In this document: piece after piece, positions 1 to 10,799 of the stretch
Position numbering within the stretch: the stretch's first letter is position 1
Layout of the letters: every line of letters starts with the position of its first letter
NCBI RefSeq assembly: GCF_036588685.1
Contig: NC_086378.1
Location: 43,191,578-43,255,577 of the forward strand
Length of the DNA: 64,000 nucleotides
Source of the DNA: Mytilus trossulus
Taxonomy: Eukaryota > Mollusca > Bivalvia > Mytilida > Mytilidae
Direction of reading: 5' to 3'
The notes under the pieces: generated by a model
What the model saw: the letters and a program-made list of their open reading frames with translations, nothing else
The model's database searches: none
Told to the model about the DNA's origin: nothing
Made by a program: the position numbers and the translations under genes

Positions 1-1085
1 AGGATCATGAAAACATGATTTTTTTCATTTTTTTTATTTAATTCACCTGTACACTTTATTGTGGGACCTCGTGTTATCATGAATGAAAGTTTTATTGAGT
101 AATGCAATTGCTTAAGGAATAACACGTGATGTGTAGTTAGCCAATCAGAATAACGTATTATAGTGAAACATACATGTAATGTAATTATAGTCATATAATC
201 ATTTGTTATCATTATACTCTGGTTTGTTGTTGATATATTGATATTTGTATAACAGTTAGAATATAGCAGATGATCTTATGATGAATCAATCAAATAAGGG
301 TCATCACTCAAGAAATTTAACGGCCACCACCATGAGCTGATTTGCCATTATGACAAAAGTGTGTCAGAAATCATATCTGATATTCTTCCTCAGTCATAAT
401 AACCTTCCATCATTACCGAACTGAACTAAGAAATAACACGACGGTGCCGTAAACGGTGCAGGAAATGCTTACCTTTCCGAAGCACCTGATTTCACTCCCG
501 GTTTTTAGTGGAGTTCGTGTTGTATCTTATTTATTATTTATAAGTGTTGATGTAAATGTCCATTGGTTTTGTGAGTCTTTGTTTAATCCTTGGTTTTGAT
601 TGGCATTGTCTTAATAAATTTACGGGCAAATTTTCATCCATTTATACATCATTCTATTCTACTTTCTAATGATATTGCAAAGCAAGTGCTCGGCTCTTCT
701 GTAATAAATCGTTTTTCTAACAGATTGGATTTGAAAAAAGACTTTCATTTTTCCTGCTTTTTGTTTCAAAACGTTCTCGAGATATTCTTCAGCATGCATT
801 ACCACAAATTTTCGGTATTCATGATTTGTTATGATATATGTATATATTTCTCAAGACAAAACATTTTCTTATCATTTATCTATGCTTTTAAGAATAATTT
901 TTATGAATATATATTGATAAAATTAATGTATAACAAGCGATAAGGAAAGTTATTTTGCACTCGATAATATCCGCGTAATCATACGAAATACGTTCGGTAA
1001 TCAGTCAAAAACGCCAGGAAATTTCTGCGACTTCATAACACCGGTATGACCCCTAAAGGTCACATCCAATGTAAAAGTGATGATT
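1..1085. other. Intergenic, no gene seen
   Basis: AT-rich sequence left of the LINE remnant. The only open frame, near 590-943 on the + strand, encodes low-complexity Phe/Ile-rich sequence with no recognisable domain. A piece of a dispersed repeat is present at about 460-560. Confidence 0.6.
460..560 (+). repeat. Dispersed repeat fragment, family S5
   Basis: The stretch 'cttacctttccgaagcacct' followed by 'agtggagttcgtgttgt' matches the copy at 54140-54200 (cttacccttccggagcacct ... ggtggggttcatgttgt). A diverged piece is also at about 56095-56160. The three copies define a dispersed family that I believe is common in mussel genomes; the consensus is not checked here. Confidence 0.6.
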
Positions 1086-3985
1086 AGGGTTGAAATCAGG
1101 ATACTCCAATACTTCTTCTTAGCGTTCGCCTTTACACTTGAATACCAGTCTCCTCAACCAATTTGGTGGTCTTCTGTAGGGCATCCACTGGTCCGTATAG
1201 CTTCTCTTCGAGTGGTGTTTCTGAGCGCCATATCTTATCTCTCCTGATGGATCTTGCATGACTGTAAGAGGTGTGCCGTATCCTGCTCTGCTTCTCCAAT
1301 AGGACACATTGGAGATGGAACAACTTTCATGACTTTGTGTAGATGTTAGTTGAGTCTGTTATGTCCTGTCTTCAGTCTAAATATGGTGATTTGTTCAGAT
1401 CTTGTTACCTGATGCTAACTGTCTTGTTGCTGTGGAGTATTGAACAGAGATTTGATGTAAGCCTTCATCTCTAAGAAGCAGACTGGATTTTCTTCCTGGT
1501 GTTGTTCAACACCATACTTTGCTTATTTATCGGCTTGTTCATTACCCCAAACTCCACAGTGTGAAGGGATCCTCTGAATTACTGTTGTCAGACTTTTGAT
1601 GTTGTATAAAGCTTGTTGGAGTTGAGGTTGCTGTACGTTCTTCAAAACTTGTAGCACAGAGAAGGCATCAGTCAGAAGTACTACTTGAATTGTGTTATCG
1701 ATTTTGATTTTGATTGAGTGTGCATCATGAGTTAGGGCTTCTTCTTCTCCAGCTTTGTAGTTCGAACAATGTAGGCCTGTTGGTATTGCCTCTGATTGTT
1801 GATCTCCATTGGGGTACTTAATGTATATACCAGCCCTTCCTTTTGTTGTGGGATTTGTGGCTGACCAATCTGTATATACTCTTACCCAGGTTGCTAAAGG
1901 ATACTCTTCTTCAAGCATACTCATTGTTGTGGTTTTCTTAATATTGCTAGTCTCATCATCTTTGGTGGTAATGAGCGGAACTGATGTCTGGATGGTGACA
2001 TTTCCAAGGTTATCTTCACACGGGTTGTTATTCATTGTGAAAGCTATGGGTTCGATATATTTAGGTAGAGCTTACTGGTGTTTTCTTTGTAATGCTCTTA
2101 TCTCTAATGTAAAGCTGGATCTTTTGAGTCTGCCAGATGAGAGTTATTTCAGTCTGGTATTTATTGTGTGGTCTTGTGAACATTGATATTTAGTGGCTTG
2201 TATCATGGCTTTGCACTCCCTTCTCTTACCTAATGGTGGTATGTTTGTTATATCCTCCATACTTTTTATTGGTGTTGATTTTAAAGCACCTGTGGTTATA
2301 CGTAGTGCCTGAATCTGAACTTTGTCTGAAGTATAACGGTGAGACTTGGATGCAGTCATGAGCTAGATCCATATTCAAGGTGGGGTCGTGCATTTTCTTG
2401 GTAGACAGTTTTCAAGATTTTTTTCATTTGCACCCAATTTTGTTCCTGCACGTTTCCTCATGATGTTCTGTTTTCTCCTAGCCTTAGCTTCAGCTGATGT
2501 TATATGTTGCTTCTATGTCATTCTTTTCTCGAAAGGTACCCCAATGTATGTTTGTTGGTCTTACATTTTAAGTGGAGTATCGTCCAAAATCAATTTGACA
2601 GATTTGGTTTTTGGAGAGTGTGAAGAGTGTTCCGGTTGTTTTTTTCTCTGTTGATGGTAACACACCACTGCTAAGTCAAAGTGACTATCATATCTAAAGC
2701 TGTTTGAATTCTGTATTTAGCTGTAAACGCATACTCTATTGAGCACCAAAGAACAAAATCGTCTGCATAAAGTTCTGGTTGTATCCCTTTTGGAAGCTCT
2801 GGTACTAGGTTATTCATAAAGAGTATGAATAGAGTTGGTGATAATACTCTTGCTTGTTTTAAGAGTACTTTCTGTCCACATTACCCATCTACCAGCACTC
2901 TGGCTCATCTATTGTATAAGTAAGATTTGGTTCATTTGTACATTTTTCCACTTATGTCATATCTTACATTTTTGCAAGATGTTAATCTTTTCATACCTTA
3001 TCAAATACTCTTTGGAGATCTACAAAGACAGCCAATGCTCCTTTTTTTTATTGGAAGGCATCTTCTACTACCTGCGATAGATGTGTAGTCTGGTCTTCTG
3101 TGCTTTTGTATTGTCTAAAACCAGTTTATTCATGTTCAATGATGTTCTCTGACTCTAAGTACATGTACATGCACTTGTTTATTATGTGCTCCAACAATTT
3201 ACACCACCTGTTGTTAGGCTTATAGGGCGATAACTTGAGGCTTTTTATTTGTTCTTTCCTTTTTTAAGTATTTGCATCATTATTGCTTCCTTCCAGCACT
3301 GTGGGACTTGACCTTGTCTCCAGCTAAGATAAAATATGTCCAGCAAAGTATTTAGTGATGAGTTCCCTAGGTGTTGTAACATCTCATTTGTTATGTTATC
3401 TGGACCTGGTGACTTTCTTCTTTGGCTTTCTTATAGATTGTTTCCTCTCAGAAATTGTGATGTCAGTCTGCATGATCTCATGTTTTCTGTCTTTTCCTAA
3501 TTTCTGTTCTTATCACTTTTTTTACGTAAGGTTTGGATGCTGGTATTGTCGCGCTTACTATGACTGGGTCGAATATCTTGACCACATTGTTGATGTTCTT
3601 TCCTTCAGTAACTATGTCCTTTGTAAGTTCATTTGGTCTTGTTTCAAATTTTCCCCAGTTTGCCTACTTGTAATTCCATCTTGGTAATTTAGCAATAATA
3701 GTTGTTTTTTTCCTCTGATGGATAGTATAATTGGGCGATGGTCACTCCCCCTAGCTGGTCACTTACTTTTCTATTGATATTCTGGTGTATATCGTCAGTA
3801 CAAAAAGCTAGGTCTGGTGTAGTTGTTGTGTGTCAGCGGCGAAATAAGAAGGTTGGTGTATCAGTTGGATCATTGACAAGAATAAGATGGTGTTCATCTT
3901 GCCAATTTTCCCTGGTTTCTTCTCTTTTATCTATTGTGTTGTATCCCCAGCTATGAGATTAGCTGTTAATATCTCCTGCCATGAG
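1086..3985 (-). mobile_element. Decayed non-LTR retrotransposon (endonuclease, RT, RNase H)
   Basis: Read on the - strand this is a LINE ORF2 broken by frameshifts and stops. About 3975-3840 matches the end of an APE-type endonuclease (GDIN, an internal stop, then SHSWGY). The reverse transcriptase core appears at about 2850-2730 as LSPTLFILFMNNL followed by the catalytic LYADDFVLWC; the YADD box is near 2758-2770. A thumb-like segment (QIQALRITTGALKSTPIKS) lies at about 2330-2250. An RNase H domain with the expected acidic residues (VYTDWSA, LLTDAFSVLQ) and PSHCGVWGNEQADK spans 2035-1523. The C-terminal tail ends EETGIQV at the stop near 1132. The domain order fits the jockey/I-like group with RNase H; the clade assignment is inference. 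It is not functional as it stands. Confidence 0.85.
1523..2035 (-). pseudogene. RNase H domain segment of the LINE
   Basis: This 170-residue open stretch is the best preserved part of the element. It contains the YTDWSA strand, a Glu in the EEEALTHDAHSI helix, the LLTDAFSVLQVL Asp and the terminal HCGVWGNEQADK, which together are the usual metal-binding positions of RNase H type I. The frame is not connected to the RT frame, so it is a relic piece and not a gene. Confidence 0.8.
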
Positions 3986-6900
3986 AAAGTTACTGTCTGA
4001 TATCTGTATGGAGTATTTTCAATTTTGGATTTTTCTGGGGATATAGGTTCATATATTCTCTATAGGTGCCCTATATCCCTTCCGTTAGGCGAGTCAGGAC
4101 ATGTATAATGCTGACAGGGAATATATGAGCCCGTCTCTCGTGTGAAGATCCCAAATGACATATGATATTAATGTTTGTAACATGTTTATGCTATGTATGC
4201 CATACCACTTCTAAAACTTTCAGATCTGGAAAGGGCAGATAATTAATAACCAGAATGTTATATTCGCAACCTTATAACATTAGTTACAATTGCTTTTCAA
4301 CTTCGTATAGTGTTTGGCTTTTTATCATTTTTGCATTCACGCGTCTATTGAAGACGAAACGCGCTTCTTGCGCAAATACACAATTTTAATACTTGTATCT
4401 TTGATGATTTTATTTATTACATCATTTGAGCTACATGAATACATGTATCCAGTACTTGCTAGCTATATACAAATCGCTATAAGTACATTCAACTATAGAA
4501 GAAACTTCATTTACATTTGTTCATTCATTTATTTGACGAAAATGAAATCGGACATTAACGCAATTATAATTTGAAATTGGATTAGATCTGACGTAAGAGT
4601 GAAAGGTTTCACGCTCCGAAATAAGATGAAAAAAAAAAAACTTGCTTCAATCCACCAAAATTCACTTGAATATACGAACATCGATTTTTTAAAACATATA
4701 CCTTAAAGTTAATACATTGACTAATCCCTATTATGTATGCTAACGCCGAAGCAAAAGATGTCCGCTGCATTGCGTTGAATCATCAAATTTTATTCAAATA
4801 CATTTTTTCACTTATATTTTTTTTTGCCTCTCTAGAATCAAAACACTTTTTGGTCATTTCTTTGTTTTCACAATGCAAACTGGGGCTATTGTGTCGATGC
4901 CGTTAAAATTGTCCCGTGGCAAAATAGCACATTAGCCCATGTATGACATAAATTCTTGTTATTTTAATTGACTGAGATTTTTATCTGAAATGTTTGTTTT
5001 GTAATTACATGTTTATCCCAGTTCAGAGAGGAAGATTACGAAAAATATTTCTGTAAACATGTATATTGTGCAACTGTAAAAAGCGATATTTTTCTAATTA
5101 AGAAGCTGAAACAACTCTCTATATGAATTATTATTTGACAGTCATACAGAAGAACTGAACATTTGGGCTGAAATTGCTGAAGACAACTTAAGAATCTATA
5201 TGGTTTTAATAGATGGTATAAATGTTCTTGTTTTACTGTTAAGGTCGATAGTTGCTGAATATATGTGATGAGCTTATGTGAACGGATAACTGCGCTGCAT
5301 AGGTGTTCAAATATACAGATTCGGGTTCAGATTCAATTTGTTGTACGGAGGTGCGAATTTGCAAGCGTAGATTTCCAATAACATAGTAAAAGACAATGAA
5401 AATTAACATACCGACCATAGAATAATAAAAGAATAAATCATTTAAATGGTCTTTGAGAAAAAAAAGAACCAAGAGGTATTTTTTTCATTACGTACAAAAT
5501 AGCCCATGCATATCTATCATAGATGTTTATGCAATGTGTTTTGCAAAAGCTATTGCCAAAATATCTTACATAAATAAATCACGTAATTGTGACTTCATTC
5601 AATATGGTTGGTTTTTAATTTTTTTAGTACAAAAGGTCGTGTCTATAGTTGGGTTTAAATGTTTCAGTACAAAAGGTCGTGTCCAATTACGGTGACTGTC
5701 GGGTGTATAGTGGAGACTCGCCGCTACGGATCACTAAAGCACCTCTACCTTGTAATACATTGTTATACCGCTGTGGATCAGGATTAAATTTTTTTGTACA
5801 CAAGGAAATGATATACTTATTGTTTTATTGGATTTTTTCTTTTTAATACATATGGAGTATAACAATGTTTAAAAAAAATGAAGATCAGGTAAGATTTTTA
5901 CTATATAAATTAAGATAAATGATTAAAGATGAAAATTAAATTAAAAGGAATGAAAAATGAAATGAAAGAAAGAAAAAAAATGAAATGAGAGGGGGAAAAC
6001 GAAAAAAATGTGTGCCAAGGGTTTCAAAGTATAAAAAAATCAACGTTGTTGTAATTTTACGATAATGTTCTTGTAAAGTACCTATACCGCTTTTTTTTTG
6101 TTACGATGCATGTTAATAAAAAAATAAGAATTTAATTCAAAAAAATTATAGGTAAAAATAAATAAAAAATAAATATATGACCACTGATCTTTAATATTTA
6201 CGAGATTCACATGACAGGTTAACATTGTTTAATTGACATCTGATGCACTTTTCCTACCAAATGATTTAATTAACTAATCTTATATTAATGTTAAAAAATA
6301 TGTTTCTTAATAATTAAATTATGATTTATCAAGTCCAAGGCGTCATTCAATTAACTTTAAAGAAATTAAAACCGATGACATAACAGTTGACACCTCCAGA
6401 GCAAACAATGACAATTCCTAGCATGCTATATAAAAGTTTAAATCGTTATTTTATTTTAATTATGTGGACATAGTCTGAAAATCTTGACCTATTTTAAAAA
6501 CACGCCAATCAGACAAAATCCAGACAAAGGTTAGTTTTAAAATTATATATCTTAAAATATTTTTTCATCATTTTTCTAATAACAAATTTCAAATTCTAGT
6601 GATATTTTCCGATATATTTTTTGATAAATAGTTTTTCACTTCTGAAAAAAAATGGCAATGCTATCAAGTTGCAGCGTAGACATTTTTGTGTCCACCAATG
6701 AAAACGGAGGAACAAGTATGGTAGCCATTATTTGAGGAAATCAAAGGTTTGGAAACATGTTTATTAAGAAAGCTTTATCTTTTAAAATATACGTTTTACA
6801 ATATTTAAAAAAAATCATGTTCAACGTTGTCTTTAGAAATGGTATATTTATACAAAAACTAATCAGGACGAAAGAAAACTTCTTATGTTTTCATCTGCAT

Positions 6901-7900
6901 ATACCTTGCAAGAGAAGAATGCCTTAAGTGCTGCTTATGTTAACGGTTAGAAGTAATGCGGCAAAATATTATCCAAACGAAAGAATTACCTATAGTTTGT
7001 AAATAATAAGCGTAAACTTGTTTTAATTGTTAAAGTAAAAACCAAAAACTCATGATTAGAAAATTTTCATATTTTGTTCAATCGTAGTAAATATGCCGCT
7101 CGAGAAAACAATTTCAATTTGTGAGGAAAAAGTAACACTTACACATATTCTCCGTTTATGCATTTAGAAATGATTAAAACGAGAGTAAGGTTGTAACTCC
7201 CCCTGGAAAGGTTGACGTTAGCTGGACCTTAGTGGTAGTTTTCGGTCATAACTAAGGCGATCTCCAAAACTTAGTATTCAATTATTTATCCTTCCTTTGC
7301 TCTAAATATGTGTTGCTTTTGAATAAACGTTCCTGATGAAGTCAAATTCAGGAACCATTTTGAACTTACAAAATTTATAAAGTGTATATTCACTTTTCAT
7401 TATGTTCTCAATAGATTTTTTTCTTACTAAAAGTTTGTCTTAATCCCCCCCTTTTTTCTCATACGCATATTGTTTACCCTTCCTCTTGTTTCTCATACTT
7501 ATATCGTTGAAGTGAGTTACCAATGGTTGACTTTTTTTAATTTAAGTTTTTTTTTCAAAATGCATAATGACAACATCTTGCACATGGTATGACTTTTGTA
7601 ATAACAAGGGGATTACACTAACAACAAAGAAACATATTAAATATCGAGTAAATGGCGAAATAAATATATCCCAGACCATTTGAATAAGTAGTCTTTTACT
7701 TGAAAGGGCTTTCACCTTTTATAACAATAAGATATTTAGCAATAACATTGTTTACATTACATAACCATTTCAGACATGTTATGTGGCAAACGGACTAGAA
7801 AATCCTTTCCTAATTGCTTTATAAAGTAGCAATGATATTTCGATCAAACTTGTATTGCTCCGTGCATTTATTACAATTTTACCATGAATGATTTTTTTAT
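3986..7900. other. Intergenic, no gene seen
   Basis: Very AT-rich with homopolymer runs. Open frames (for example 5239-5472 - and 5453-5846 +) are short, low in complexity and without domains. A small direct repeat (agtacaaaaggtcgtgtc) occurs twice, at about 5626-5643 and 5666-5683. Confidence 0.5.
4320..4430 (-). repeat. Dispersed repeat fragment, family S3
   Basis: The segment 'gaagacgaaacgcgcttcttgcgcaaata...tacttgtatctttgatgatttta' matches the complement-oriented copy at about 58495-58560 (gacgaaacgggcattttgcgcaaatata...tcctggtatctatgatgagttta) and, inverted, the 5' part of the copy at 46515-46600 (ccagacgcgcatttcgtct). Confidence 0.65.
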
Positions 7901-7904
7901 CATG

Positions 7905-8090
7905 CTTCAAATCTAAATTTGTTAGTTGAACATGTTGTTTTACTGATTGGGACTGATATCTTTGAGCAAATCAATTTGATCTTGGTCAAGTTGGAGGCCA
8001 CCATGTCCTACGTGCGAATGGTCAGTAATTTTACGCTGTTTGGTTTTAACGACCTTGTGAATACAAACGATACAAAAGAGATATTGATCT
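7905..8090. repeat. Duplicated segment, copy 1
   Basis: Contains 'gttgttttactgattgggactgat' and 'accatgtcctacgtgcgaatggtcagt...acgctgttt...ttttaacgacctt'. The same string of blocks recurs at 9622-9680 plus 10583-10700, where it is split by an inserted transposon. Further shared blocks are at 8427-8490 (cttttaagaaaactcatataagca) and about 10698-10760. Function is unknown. Confidence 0.75.
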
Positions 8091-8278
8091 TATAGGCTAT
8101 TCAAAGTGTTATTTAAGTATGTAAATAAATTAGTTACAAACATTCGAAGGTCATTTGGCAAATAAGCATTGTATTAATTTTAAAATTTTGAAAACGTATT
8201 TACAACTGTATCATTTAGTTCATCATTCGAAAAAATGTTATGAAATTAATCCCTAATTCGAGTTTAAATGTCAATATT

Positions 8279-8313
8279 ATCTGAGACTACTATGTGTTAT
8301 AGTAGTCTCAGAT
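8279..8313. repeat. Perfect 15-bp inverted repeat (hairpin)
   Basis: The arms atctgagactactat (8279-8293) and atagtagtctcagat (8299-8313) are exact reverse complements around the 5-nt loop gtgtt. No gene is adjacent, so it is not a bacterial-type terminator. Confidence 0.85.
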
Positions 8314-8910
8314 ATTAACAATATAAATAAAAGCTATAAAGGGATCAATTTAAATCACAAATGACATTATATGACATATAAAGACCTATAACAAAATAAC
8401 AGAGAGACACAGTGAACTTGCAATTATCTCTTTTAAGAAAACTCATATAAGCATACGAGCGAATGCATATACGTTTTCGTTTTTCTTCTTCACACATGAG
8501 AAACAAACTAATTATCAAGTTGAAAAGAAAAATTAGTCATCACCTTCAAAGAATATTCAATTCAGTATTTTATTGGAAAGAGCAGAATAGAGGCGTGATC
8601 CAAATACAAGCAATAATAATATTAAAACAACATATAAATAAGATATAGATGCATATATATTGATATCATTTGTATCTTTTTTAAGTGATAAAAGAAATTC
8701 GAAAAAGTCCTGAATGCGGCAGTTTATTTATCGAAATTATAAACTAATTGGATAGAAATCGTCGGTAGTTTATAAGATGATTTTATATGTGTAGACCTCT
8801 AGACCTCTTTTTTGTTGTGTTGTTTGGTTGGTTGGTGCCTTTTTGAAACATATTACACATCTTTCTTATATTCATACTCAGAAGTCATAAAGTGTTGAAA
8901 GTTGGTCTTA

Positions 8911-9595
8911 CAATGGTCACAACTAAATGTGGTAGTGCACACACATGTGTTTTTGTGGTCACAACTAAATGTGACTGTCGTATAGTAGTGCACACACATG
9001 TGTTTCTGTGGTCACAACTAAATGTGACTGTCGTATAGTAGTGCACACACATGTGTTTCTGTGGTCACAACTAAATGTGACTGTCGTATAGTAGTGCACA
9101 TACATGTGTTTCTGTGGTCACAACTAAATGGGACTGTCGTATAGTAGTGCACACACATGTGTTTCTGTGGTCACAACTAAATGTGACTGTCGTATAGTAG
9201 TGCACACACATGTGTTTCTCTGGTCACAACTAAATGTGACTGTCGTATAGTAGTGCACACACATGTGTTTCTGTGGTCACAACTAAATGTGACTGTCGTA
9301 TAGTAGTGCACATACATGTGTTTCTGTGGTCACAACTAAATGGGACTGTCGTATAGTAGTGCACACACATGTGTTTCTGTGGTCACAACTAAATGTGACT
9401 GTCGTATAGTAGTGCACACACATGTGTATCTGTGGTCACAACTAAGTGTGACTGTCGTATAGTAGTGCACACACATGTGTTTCTCTGGTCACAACTAAAT
9501 GTGACTGTCGTATAGTAGTGCACACACATGTGTTTCTGTGGTCACAACTAAATGTGACTGTCGTATAGTAGTGCACACACATGTGTTTCTGTCTG
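8911..9595. repeat. 53-bp minisatellite, about 13 copies
   Basis: The unit begins ggtcacaactaaatgtgact, continues through gtcgtatagtagtgcacaca and ends catgtgtttctgt, 53 bp in all. The block ggtcacaacta recurs 13 times at about 53-bp spacing; the first copy is shortened. Each unit contains the near-palindrome cacacacatgtgtt. Diagnostic variants (catacatg, aaatggg, ctctggtc) recur in the same order, which suggests amplification of a multi-unit block. There is no coding sense and no associated gene. Confidence 0.95.
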
Positions 9596-9621
9596 TGTTT
9601 AAAAAAAAACAACTATTTTAT

Positions 9622-10790
9622 TCAAATCTGAATCCGTTAGTTCAACACGTTGTTTTACTGATTGGGACTGATCTTTGAACGGGCGTATTGCATTTCCGCT
9701 AATTTTTCAAAGTCCCAATACTACGTTTCCGCAAATTCAAAATATACGTTTCCGCAATTTGTATTTATTACTTTTCCGCAAATTTACCTGGTAAATTATA
9801 AAGATTTGAATGAACATATATGATAAATTATATTTTTTTTCTTTTTAATAAGAAAATGTTCTGATTTCAGTATAGCTACAATTTACTAGATAAAACTACT
9901 GACTCGGGTAAGGATGAGTTAAACTTCATTGAGAAATCTTTGGTTTCGCTTACTTGCCAACTGACATGATTGATGAATGCTTTGTTGAATTAATTGCCGA
10001 TGCTCCATCTGACGATAAATGCATGCGGTCTGCCGATTACATATTGGAATTTTATATAGATGGCAATTGAGATTTCCACCAACCATTTGGGCATCACCCC
10101 TGACCCCGAGGAAAAAAGATGAGAACTCTAACTGTTAAAGCACCCGTTCGGAAATATGAAAAGGAGAAGATGGACTTCCTTCCTGAACAAAATACAAAAT
10201 TTGTAAACGATGAATGTGCTACTATGGACTCTGTACGACGTGTTGGCTACAAATATTCTGCCAGAACTGACTTATGAACTCATATCAAGATATTTTTGAA
10301 CATACGTTTTCATAAATTTTAATGATGTATTTTACTTACATGTTATGATGACCTTTAACTTAATACATATTTATTTTGTATTATAGCTTTGCTTTCGATC
10401 AATAGGTATTCCTTAAATATTCGTGGGAAAGTAATAATTTATTTTTTCCGAAATAGTTACATTTTTGGCGGAAAAGTAAGATATTTATTTGCGGAAACGT
10501 AAACTTTTTTTTTCGGAAACGTCATCTTTTTTTCGCGGAAAAGTAATGCCAATTTGCGGAAACGTAAAACGCCGCTTTGAACACATTCATTTGACCTTGG
10601 AGGCTACCATGTTCTACGTGCGAATGGTCAGTGTGATTTTACGCTGTTTAGTTTTAAATGACCTTTTGAATACAAACGACACAAAAGATTATCCCTTTTA
10701 AGAAAACTCAAGTAAGCAAACGAGTTAATGCTTATACGATTTGCCTTCTTCACACACGACAAAAAAAATGATCAAATTAAAGTAAAAAAG
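9622..10790. repeat. Duplicated segment, copy 2, split by a transposon
   Basis: 9622-9680 (gttgttttactgattgggactgatctttgaac) and 10575-10700 (ctttgaac...accatgttctacgtgcgaatggtcagtgtg) together match copy 1 at 7905-8090. The intervening 9681-10574 is absent from copy 1, which therefore serves as an approximate empty site for the insertion. Confidence 0.75.
9681..10574. mobile_element. MULE-like DNA transposon remnant with terminal inverted repeats and 8-bp target duplication
   Basis: The left end ggcgtattgcatttccgc and the right end gcggaaacgtaaaacgcc are imperfect inverted repeats. Both ends carry clusters of acgtttccgcaaa or its complement as subterminal repeats. The 8-bp direct repeat ctttgaac flanks the element at 9673-9680 and 10575-10582. 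Inside, near 9960-10140, the + strand can be read in shifted frames as DECFVELIADAPSDDKCM, ADYILEFYIDGN, then a proline/tryptophan-rich piece. I associate that pattern with the C-terminal part of Mutator-like (MULE) transposases. The reading frame is broken, so the copy is not autonomous. The superfamily call is inference; the TIRs and target duplication are seen directly. Confidence 0.75.
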
Positions 10791-10799
10791 ATAAATTAC

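Noticed and set aside
8911..9595. Regular repeats that could be mistaken for a CRISPR array
   Set aside because: The whole 53-bp unit is repeated with no unique spacers, and the genome is animal.
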